Below are positions 7,277 through 14,232 of a stretch of 21,129 nucleotides of DNA, one piece after another. The stretch covers positions 1 through 21,129 of the forward strand of contig JAJQHF010000168.1 of NCBI GenBank assembly GCA_021199975.1, in the 5' to 3' direction. Source of the stretch: Candidatus Gastranaerophilales bacterium (GTDB lineage: Bacteria > Cyanobacteriota > Vampirovibrionia > Gastranaerophilales > Gastranaerophilaceae). Position 1 is the first letter of the stretch; each line of letters starts with the position of its first letter. A program made the translations under genes and the position numbers. Under the pieces are notes generated by a model. The model ran no database searches, was not told where the DNA came from, and was given only the letters and a program-made list of their open reading frames with translations.

Positions 7277-8425
7277 TTATACCAATGGTGCAATATATTT
7301 CATATAGAACTGTTTTATTCCGTCAAAAGTATTTGGTATTCTTTTAATCGGGTCGAGTTGTGCATATCCCCAATACATATCCTGAACATTTCTTATTTTA
7401 TTATAACTGTTTTTGAAATAATTAACATCTTTCACATGATCTTTTACGTCACAAACAGGATGTAAAATATCCGCCCAGAATTTCGGATTAAAATAGTCAT
7501 CTAATACGCTTATATACGAATGTTCTTCAAACGGAACATCAATATTAAAGAGCGGTTTATAAAGATATTCGACTTCTTTATTAAAATATTGGGCTTCATA
7601 CAAAACCGAAGTCGAAATCCCGACAACATATTTAATTTTATCGGAAGCCAGAAGACCGTATGTTGAACGATTTGTTATTAGTTCAGTGTACGGGCATTTC
7701 TTGACAAAATCATATATTAATTTTCTATGCCTGCCCAAGTAAGGATGTGGCAGGTAATAGATTTTTGAATATTTTTTTGACAATTCTTTTAATTTATCTT
7801 CAAAGTGTGTAATATTTAAAAATTGTCCGTCTTTTTCCACAGATTTATCAATAAGCGTTTGTCCTATAAATAGTATGGAATTGTTCTCTAAATCCTCATC
7901 GTTAATCATTTCATGCATTTGCATAAATACAGACCAATAATTTGCATAAAAATAAAATTTATCTTGAGGTATCTGATATTTTAATAATTGCTTATAAATT
8001 TCTTTGTCATTAGTACATATTCCATATGTCAAATCATCAAATAATTTATATGGATGAAAAGCAAAATCAATAACAGTACAGCCAAATGAACCTAATAAAT
8101 CAGAAAAATTTTTATATAGTTCAAACCCAATAACAATAGTTTTTTTATTAAAGAACTGTTTTAGATAATCAATTTGTTTATCGTTGAATTCTTTAATATC
8201 ATATTCTTGATATCTTGGTTTTACATTTTCAATACCGCCAAGTTTATAAAAATACTCTCGTGAAAAACTTTTGCCATCATTATTTTTTATATCAAATGTA
8301 ATATTTACATCTTTTACAACATCTTTAACCACAGGTATAAATAATTTTAATACCCACCAAGAAACTTTTTTCAAATGTAATTCTGAATGGAATAATATAT
8401 CCCCCATTAATATAATTTGTTTCAT
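7277..8425 (-). CDS. Putative GT-B-like capsule-type glycosyltransferase
   Basis: A 382-residue soluble protein that I cannot place firmly. The C-terminal half has features of GT-B-fold capsule enzymes (Capsule_synth/KpsS-like or sialyltransferase-like): a strand ending in LPHPYLGRHR (225-234), STYGLLAS (254-261), and VVGISTSVLYEAQYF (267-281), where a small-residue turn followed by Tyr-Glu-Ala would bind a nucleotide-sugar phosphate. The N-terminal half (GFELYKNFSDLLGSFGCTVIDFAFHPY region, about 100-126) could be the acceptor domain. No membrane segments are visible. The ATG overlaps the polymerase stop by four bases and has AAGGAT 7 bases upstream. The context of polymerase, flippase and two glycosyltransferases supports a sugar-transfer role. 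A polysaccharide-modifying transferase of another kind is possible. Confidence 0.6.
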   Translation of the reverse strand: MKQIILMGDILFHSELHLKKVSWWVLKLFIPVVKDVVKDVNITFDIKNNDGKSFSREYFYKLGGIENVKPRYQEYDIKEFNDKQIDYLKQFFNKKTIVIGFELYKNFSDLLGSFGCTVIDFAFHPYKLFDDLTYGICTNDKEIYKQLLKYQIPQDKFYFYANYWSVFMQMHEMINDEDLENNSILFIGQTLIDKSVEKDGQFLNITHFEDKLKELSKKYSKIYYLPHPYLGRHRKLIYDFVKKCPYTELITNRSTYGLLASDKIKYVVGISTSVLYEAQYFNKEVEYLYKPLFNIDVPFEEHSYISVLDDYFNPKFWADILHPVCDVKDHVKDVNYFKNSYNKIRNVQDMYWGYAQLDPIKRIPNTFDGIKQFYMKYIAPLV

Positions 8426-9861
8426 ATGTTATCCTTTCTACGTATCATAATTTTTATTGCACAAAGACTAATTCCCATTATAATCCATACATAAGGGTTA
8501 TTCATATTTGATGAATAAAGACTGGACAATACAAAAACTATTATAAACAACAATACTCCTTGCAGAAAATGATTTTCTACATTTACAAATTTTGATATTA
8601 TTTTTTTTACATATTTATAAAGTTTGATTATAAACGTATAAAATAAAATAAAACCAATAATTCCAGTTTCGGAAAAAACTTTTGCCGCAATCATAGAATT
8701 TCCAGGAGTTTCATTTAGCATTCTTAGAACAAGTTCAGGCGTTAGGGGTAAAGGGGATTGTTGAAACTGCAGAGGCATTAAATATGTCATATTTCCATAA
8801 CCTACACCTGTGAAAGAATGTTTAATACCTAAAAGATATATATTTAAACATGTAATAAATCTTGTAGCAAGAGAGGGTTCAACAGCAATAAAATCATCAA
8901 TAATTTTTACACTTGTTACAACATTTACAATCCTATTTATATAAATTTCACTTACATCAATTTTATAAAACATATTTAATAATACAATACAAAAAATTAT
9001 CAAAAAAAATAAAACTAAAATTTGAATAATATGTTTTTTAAAAATTTTAATTAATTTATGAATATTATGTTTATAAATTAAATAATAATAAAATATTAAT
9101 AATAAATTAAATATTAAAAATATTGGAGATTGGGTCAAAATCAATGCTACCCACATCGTGATAATAATACTTTTCTTTAGTAATTTTTCAATTATAATAT
9201 TATCAAATATTTTAATTTTACAATAATTTAATTCATAAATTATTGATGACGTCATTAATATAAAATATCCCAAGCCAGCTGGTTCTTCAAAAACAGACCT
9301 TGAACGAGGAAAGGCACCGACAAAAAACCTTGAAAACACATCAGAACCTTCTACAAATCCTCTTTTATTACTAAAAATTGATATTATATCTTTGATAACG
9401 GGTATATCAAAATAATAAGCAATAAACTCAATAATTGCTATCATAAAAATAATCCAGCAAAAAAAGTAGAAAAATTTTATCAGATATTTTACCGAAACAT
9501 AGCGCGGGCAAACAAAATTAATAAATATTATTGGTAGTAATACAGAAGCGAATAGTCCTCCTATTGTTGAATTTATAAATCCTCCAATGAAGAACCTCCC
9601 CCAAAAAGCATTTATAATTATTGTAAACAATGCCCATGCACTAAACCACACTAAATATTTAAAAGGAGTCCTCTTATAAAGCATTATAATACTGTTTGTA
9701 AATTTAACGGGTTTTATCAAAAAGAACACTACAACCGTAAAAATAATAAAAGGAACATATACCGGCACAAATTGAGTGCCAATTCCAAAGCAGAATGACA
9801 ACAGCATACATAATGTTAAGATAAATAATGTTAATAATTTTACCGGTAAAAATATTCTCAT
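8422..9861 (-). CDS. wzy: Wzy-type O-antigen/polysaccharide polymerase
   Basis: A 479-residue integral membrane protein with about 12 hydrophobic helices. It has the low sequence identity but typical layout of Wzy/O-antigen ligase proteins: a periplasmic stretch with AFPRSRSVFEEPAGLGYF (starting near residue 183), and a large loop before the final helices carrying GVGYGNMTYL and FSETGIIGF, which resembles the conserved end of the O-antigen polymerase loop. It would join flipped repeat units at the periplasmic face. It starts directly after the GT4 gene stop (TAAATG) with no strong ribosome binding site, so coupling is likely. The DNA around 8900-9500 is among the most AT-rich in the window, as usual for polymer-specific wzy genes. 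Confidence 0.85.
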   Translation of the reverse strand: MRIFLPVKLLTLFILTLCMLLSFCFGIGTQFVPVYVPFIIFTVVVFFLIKPVKFTNSIIMLYKRTPFKYLVWFSAWALFTIIINAFWGRFFIGGFINSTIGGLFASVLLPIIFINFVCPRYVSVKYLIKFFYFFCWIIFMIAIIEFIAYYFDIPVIKDIISIFSNKRGFVEGSDVFSRFFVGAFPRSRSVFEEPAGLGYFILMTSSIIYELNYCKIKIFDNIIIEKLLKKSIIITMWVALILTQSPIFLIFNLLLIFYYYLIYKHNIHKLIKIFKKHIIQILVLFFLIIFCIVLLNMFYKIDVSEIYINRIVNVVTSVKIIDDFIAVEPSLATRFITCLNIYLLGIKHSFTGVGYGNMTYLMPLQFQQSPLPLTPELVLRMLNETPGNSMIAAKVFSETGIIGFILFYTFIIKLYKYVKKIISKFVNVENHFLQGVLLFIIVFVLSSLYSSNMNNPYVWIIMGISLCAIKIMIRRKDNI

Positions 9862-11043
9862 TTAAGCCCGCTTTTCAGATAATACTTTTAGGTAAGCATT
9901 ATATGTTAAATTGGCAACATTTTCATAACTTATTTTGTAAATATATTCATTCGTTAATTCAACTTTTTTATCAGAATTTACAATTTTCATTATGGCTTCT
10001 CTTATAGATTTTGGATTATATGGATTACACAGTTCCCCATACTTATCAAATTCGTAGAATTTTATAGGACAAAACTTTTCATTAGAAACAACTATCTTGC
10101 ATCCGCAAAGCAACGCCTCCAAATTCACCAATCCGGTTGTATCATAAAAAGAAGGCAGACAGTGACAGACGGCATTTTTATATAACGATATCAATCTATT
10201 TTGTTCTATTTGCGGGAGTATATAAACATTTCCTCTTTTATCAGCAAGTTTTTTTACACGATTATATAATTTTTCATCTTGAGTTCTGCCAACGATAACA
10301 ATTCCCATTTGTTTATCATTAAATAAAGCTTTAATTAAGTTATATTGATTTTTTGTTGTATCAATTCGTCCTGCAATAACTACATATTTTTGTGGTAAAT
10401 CAAAATTTTTTTCAATATAATTACTCTTAACATTAGGGTTAAAATCTGTTGCATTTGGAACAACTAAAGTTTTATCCTTTATATAATTTTGTAAAAATCC
10501 AAAATCTTTAGCACATAAACTCATTTCTTCATAGGAATTTGGGAGTAATAAATCTGCCTCTTTTAATGCTTGTCTGCGTAAAGAAGCATACGCTTTTGTT
10601 CCGTATAAACCTTTTTTAATATAACTATCAAAAGTTTTTCTTAACACAGGTATAAAATATATGAAAATATTAAAAATTTTAATTAATATTTCTTTAACGA
10701 AATCACAGATCGCTATGGGCTGAATTCCGATATAACTCAGATATTTTACATAATATGTATCAAGTAAATTCCAATATATTGTAGATAAAACAACTTTTTT
10801 ACCTTTTTGTTTCGCTGCTTTTATAAAATTAATTGTTTCATCTATTGTTTGTATATTAAAAATATGTACGATTTTCGACTCATTTTCTTCAAGAATTTCT
10901 TCCGTCGTAAGGCAGATTTTAATTTCAACAGGAAAAGTTTTTTCAAGATACTCTTTTGTTTTAAGCATTTGAACGGTATCACCACCACGTTTTTCAAAAC
11001 AATCCTTTCTATTTGCAAAAATTACTTTTAATTTATCTTTCAT
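9862..11043 (-). CDS. GT4-family glycosyltransferase
   Basis: A 393-residue cytoplasmic retaining glycosyltransferase of the GT-B fold, group 1 (GT4). The N-terminal acceptor domain includes a glycine-rich FEKRGGDTVQM (16-26). The C-terminal donor domain begins with ADLLLPNS (163-170), VVPNATDF (194-201), then VVIAGRIDTTKNQ (221-233; Arg226 and Lys231 contact the nucleotide diphosphate), IVIVGR (248-253) and the EX7E region, here D301-TTGLVNL-E309. The first Glu is thus Asp. The ATG overlaps the GT2 stop (ATGA) with GAGGT 9 bases upstream. It should add one sugar to the lipid-linked repeat unit; donor and acceptor cannot be predicted. Confidence 0.9.
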   Translation of the reverse strand: MKDKLKVIFANRKDCFEKRGGDTVQMLKTKEYLEKTFPVEIKICLTTEEILEENESKIVHIFNIQTIDETINFIKAAKQKGKKVVLSTIYWNLLDTYYVKYLSYIGIQPIAICDFVKEILIKIFNIFIYFIPVLRKTFDSYIKKGLYGTKAYASLRRQALKEADLLLPNSYEEMSLCAKDFGFLQNYIKDKTLVVPNATDFNPNVKSNYIEKNFDLPQKYVVIAGRIDTTKNQYNLIKALFNDKQMGIVIVGRTQDEKLYNRVKKLADKRGNVYILPQIEQNRLISLYKNAVCHCLPSFYDTTGLVNLEALLCGCKIVVSNEKFCPIKFYEFDKYGELCNPYNPKSIREAIMKIVNSDKKVELTNEYIYKISYENVANLTYNAYLKVLSEKRA

Positions 11044-11927
11044 TTTTTCAACCTCATTTTTACATACTTAAATCCAAAATTTCCCCATATAAGGGCAAGC
11101 CAGAAGGTCTTTTCTATAAAGTTATATCGTTTCCAAAAATGTTTTTTAAAAAACTTTTCCATGGATTGAGTAAATATTAATATACTTTTTAATTGGTTTT
11201 TCTTTGTTGTAACTCCCTGGTAATGAGTTACAACGGCATTAGGATTGTATATTATATTTTTCCCTGCTTCGTTTGTTCTTAGTCCCCAATCGGTTTCTTC
11301 CTGATACATAAAAAACTGCTCATCCATTCCGCCTATTTCATCAAACAAAGATTTTTTCAACATCATACAGCAGCCTGATAAAGCACCGCATTCGTTTATT
11401 TCATCTCTATCCAAATACCAAAGTGCATAGCCATTAAGTGCTTTGCATTTCGGAAAAGCTTTAGCCAATCCGATAAGATGAAACAATGTGTCTTTAGGAT
11501 ATGGTTTGCCTCTTAAACAAGGCTGCTGAAAACTGCCATCCGGATTTAAAACTTTTGGTCCTGTCATCCCTACATCTTCATTGTTATCTAAATAGTCACT
11601 CAATATTTTTATTACATTATTATGGAATATTACATCGGGATTTAATATTAAAAAATTGCGGCCTCTTGCTTTTTTCATTGCTAAATTATTAGCACGTGCA
11701 AACCCAAGGTTTTCATTGCTTTTGATTATTGTTATATTTTTTTTATTATTAAGGTTGTTTTCAATATATTTAAAACTTTCTTCATCCTTATTTGAATTAT
11801 TATCAACCAGAATAATTTCATATGAAATATTTTGTGTTTGTTTTTCAAGCGAATCAATGGTTTCTTGCAAATATTTACCGGCATTCCAGTTTACTATTAT
11901 TACGGAAACATCAAATATTTTATCCAT
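11040..11927 (-). CDS. GT2-family glycosyltransferase (rhamnosyltransferase-like)
   Basis: A 295-residue inverting glycosyltransferase of the GT-A fold, closest in style to WbbL-type rhamnosyltransferases. Motifs: SVIIVNWNAGKYL (8-20), IILVDNNS (38-45), NENLGFARANN (71-81), LNPDV (95-99, the metal-binding position), SGCCMMLKKS (184-193) and QEETDWGLR (209-217, catalytic base region), then H235. Length is typical. The ATG has a very strong AGGAGG site 5 bases upstream, lying inside the last codons of the epimerase gene. That 15-base junction is identical to the one before the epimerase gene. Confidence 0.92.
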   Translation of the reverse strand: MDKIFDVSVIIVNWNAGKYLQETIDSLEKQTQNISYEIILVDNNSNKDEESFKYIENNLNNKKNITIIKSNENLGFARANNLAMKKARGRNFLILNPDVIFHNNVIKILSDYLDNNEDVGMTGPKVLNPDGSFQQPCLRGKPYPKDTLFHLIGLAKAFPKCKALNGYALWYLDRDEINECGALSGCCMMLKKSLFDEIGGMDEQFFMYQEETDWGLRTNEAGKNIIYNPNAVVTHYQGVTTKKNQLKSILIFTQSMEKFFKKHFWKRYNFIEKTFWLALIWGNFGFKYVKMRLKK

Positions 11928-12861
11928 GCCTGCCTCCTATAAGTCTATCTCGTTTCACGCCCCATTGTCTTAAGTTTCTCAGACCAACGGAAAGGCTTGT
12001 TATTTGTGGTAAATTTAGCAAGCACCGAGCTTTTTTATTAGATAAAATACTGTCTTTTATATCTCCTTCTCTTGCCGGCATATAATTTGGGGGATATTTG
12101 TAATCATACAAATCTTTCATCAGACTAAACAATTCATTTATTGTAATTCCATTGTTTGTAGAATAGTTTATAACTTCATTTTTTATATTTTCCTGAATAC
12201 TCCGGCAAACCGCATTCGCTATATCTTCCACATACACAAAATCTCTTACTTGTTCACCGTCACCGTATATATTTACCGGTTCATTTTTGAGCATTAAATC
12301 GTTAAATATAGCAACAACTCCGCTTTCTTTGCTTGAAACCTGTCTTGGACCATAAACATTTGCAAATCGAAAAATTATATAAGGAACTCCAGACAGTTGA
12401 ATATATTTTTCCATTGTAAATTTTGACAAACCGTAGTTTGAAATCGGAGCAACCGGATGGCTTTCGTCTATAGGCAAATATTGCGGCATCCCATAAACTG
12501 CTGCGGAAGATGATGTAATAAATTTTTTCACATTATATTTTTTACATATATTTAGCAAACGGATTGAAGCAACAATATTTACAGTTGCATCTTCTTCAGG
12601 ATTTTCTGCTGATATAAAAACACTTGTCTGTGCTGCCAGATGAACTACAAAATCAGGTTTCTCGTTTATAAAAATATCTTCATAATCATCAGTAACAATA
12701 TCACAATTATAGAACTTGATTAATTTATTTTGTGATAAATTATCCAAACTGCCAGAAGATAAATTATCAATTATTACTACTTTACAATTTTTTTCTACAA
12801 GCCTATCCACAATATGGGAACCGATAAAACCTGCTCCGCCTGTAACAAGAATTTTAATCAT
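11920..12861 (-). CDS. NAD-dependent nucleotide-sugar epimerase (GalE-like SDR)
   Basis: A 313-residue extended short-chain dehydrogenase. The N-terminal Rossmann motif is GGAGFIG (8-14), followed by DNLSSG (32-37), the substrate strand VVHLAAQTS (72-80), SSSAAVYG (117-124; catalytic Ser) and the catalytic Y143-xxx-K147, then RFANVYGPRQ (165-174) and GDGEQVRDFVYVED (200-213). These fit UDP-glucose/UDP-GlcNAc 4-epimerases or close dehydratases. Without structure the exact sugar is unclear. It is the only sugar-nucleotide enzyme in the unit, so other donors must come from elsewhere. Its ATG overlaps the glycosylphosphotransferase gene by 8 bases with AGGAGG at ideal spacing. Confidence 0.9.
   Translation of the reverse strand: MIKILVTGGAGFIGSHIVDRLVEKNCKVVIIDNLSSGSLDNLSQNKLIKFYNCDIVTDDYEDIFINEKPDFVVHLAAQTSVFISAENPEEDATVNIVASIRLLNICKKYNVKKFITSSSAAVYGMPQYLPIDESHPVAPISNYGLSKFTMEKYIQLSGVPYIIFRFANVYGPRQVSSKESGVVAIFNDLMLKNEPVNIYGDGEQVRDFVYVEDIANAVCRSIQENIKNEVINYSTNNGITINELFSLMKDLYDYKYPPNYMPAREGDIKDSILSNKKARCLLNLPQITSLSVGLRNLRQWGVKRDRLIGGRHG
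11925..11939 (-). repeat. Copy 1 of a 15-bp repeated gene junction (SD + start)
   Basis: The plus-strand sequence CATGCCTGCCTCCTA, read on the minus strand as TAGGAGGCAGGCATG, holds a perfect AGGAGG ribosome binding site, 5-base spacer and the ATG of the GT2 gene. It also encodes the Gly-Gly-Arg-His end of the epimerase. An identical copy is at 12859-12873. Confidence 0.85.
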
Positions 12862-14227
12862 GCCTGCCTCCTAAAGCCATAAAAATTGCTTTGATTAAAA
12901 TTCCAATCTCCCACAGAATATTCCTATACTTAATATAATACAGGTCATACTGTAATTTTTCGGCTTCACAGTCAGCCGAAAATAAATGCCCCTGATTAAT
13001 TTGTGCCCAGCCGGTCCAGCCCGTTTTTACCCATTGACGGCAGGTATGGTACGGAATTTCTTTTACATAAACTTTTACTAAATCTTCCCATTCTGTTCTC
13101 GGTCCTACTATAGACATTTCACCTTTTAATATGTTTATCATCTGCGGAATTTCATCAAATCTAGCTTTTCTTACAAATTTACAAAACGGAATAACGCGGC
13201 TGTCAGTATCCTGTTTATCCGCTTCTTGTAAATTATCACTGTTCGGCACATAATCATTCAAATACATTGTCCTGAGTTTGTAGCATTTGAATGTTTTGCC
13301 GCCTTTTCCAACTCTGGTTTGGGTATAAATAGCATCTCCGCCATCAGTAATTTTAACTCTAATTCCGATATACAAAAGTATAGGAAAAGTTACAGTTAAA
13401 ATAATCAATGCCGCAATAATATCAAATGCACGTTTACAAAAATCATAAACATAAGAGCGTGAATTCATATAATCGGAGAACAATAGATTAATAGTCCGGC
13501 TGTCCACATAATATTTTTGAGTAACTCTTTCGTAAAATTCGCTCATTGTGTAGATTTTGACACTCTTAGGAATTCCGAAAACCATATCGGAGAGCATATC
13601 ATTATCCATTTTTCTGTTAATGGCAATGATAACAATATCTACATTATGGGTTTCTATCAAATTACATAAATCAGCAGGCTGTTTGAATATTTTGTATAAA
13701 TTGTCTTGTACAAATTCATCGTTCGATTTTTTATCTTCAACAAAACCTACAACTTTCATTCTAAGTGCTTTTTTCTTAACTATTTCGTCAGCAATCAATT
13801 TTGCATTTCTGTTTGCCCCAATAATTAGAATGTTTTTTTCGGGTTTTAATTTGAACAAATAAAAATGGAACAAAATTCTGTAGATTTGAAGTACTAAGAA
13901 TATTGTAAGTATATTTGAAAACAAAAATTGTAATGCATTAGTATCCTGAGTAGATATTGCAAGGAAAATCATTGCAGGAATGTGAGCAAGCACAATACCT
14001 TCAAATAAAAGGTAGGAATTTCTAAAGTTTATGTTGAACTCACGTATTCTGTAATTTGATTTTAAGAATAAAACACACATTCCTGTAATCACGGTTAACG
14101 GCACGATTAAGAAACAGAGATTTTCCTCCTGTATGAAGTATCTGCCCCATAGGCTTGTTGATAATAACAAGACAATGAAATCAAATATAAACATTATGAT
14201 TATTGATTTTGATAGTACCTTTAACAT
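12854..14227 (-). CDS. Initiating polyprenyl glycosylphosphotransferase (WbaP/WcaJ-like)
   Basis: A 457-residue enzyme that transfers sugar-1-phosphate from a nucleotide sugar to undecaprenyl phosphate, the first step of the repeat unit. The N-terminus has about four membrane helices (roughly 8-125). A Rossmann-like domain follows (NILIIGANRNAKLIADE, 132-148). The C-terminal catalytic domain starts with a re-entrant helix (YDFCKRAFDIIAALII, 261-276) and carries YTQTRVGKGGKTFKCYKLRTM (301-321 region), KARFDEIPQ with the Asp-Glu pair (354-362), MSIVGPR (371-377) and KTGWTGWAQI (401-410). I chose ATG at 14227, five bases after the export-protein stop and with GGTAGG upstream. A GTG four codons earlier would overlap that gene and is less likely. 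The last residues, GGRHD, overlap the epimerase start. Confidence 0.92.
   Translation of the reverse strand: MLKVLSKSIIIMFIFDFIVLLLSTSLWGRYFIQEENLCFLIVPLTVITGMCVLFLKSNYRIREFNINFRNSYLLFEGIVLAHIPAMIFLAISTQDTNALQFLFSNILTIFLVLQIYRILFHFYLFKLKPEKNILIIGANRNAKLIADEIVKKKALRMKVVGFVEDKKSNDEFVQDNLYKIFKQPADLCNLIETHNVDIVIIAINRKMDNDMLSDMVFGIPKSVKIYTMSEFYERVTQKYYVDSRTINLLFSDYMNSRSYVYDFCKRAFDIIAALIILTVTFPILLYIGIRVKITDGGDAIYTQTRVGKGGKTFKCYKLRTMYLNDYVPNSDNLQEADKQDTDSRVIPFCKFVRKARFDEIPQMINILKGEMSIVGPRTEWEDLVKVYVKEIPYHTCRQWVKTGWTGWAQINQGHLFSADCEAEKLQYDLYYIKYRNILWEIGILIKAIFMALGGRHD
12859..12873 (-). repeat. Copy 2 of a 15-bp repeated gene junction (SD + start)
   Basis: The same CATGCCTGCCTCCTA as at 11925-11939, here providing the ribosome binding site and ATG of the epimerase gene while encoding the Gly-Gly-Arg-His of the upstream glycosylphosphotransferase. 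The bases on either side differ from the first copy, so the identity stops sharply at the functional junction. Confidence 0.85.
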
Positions 14228-14232
14228 TTTAC

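Noticed and set aside
9000..9130. Very AT-rich, repeat-looking stretch that might be an origin or tandem repeat
   Set aside because: It is the coding sequence for hydrophobic and Lys/Ile/Tyr-rich parts of the Wzy polymerase. There is no regular repeat unit and no DnaA-box cluster.
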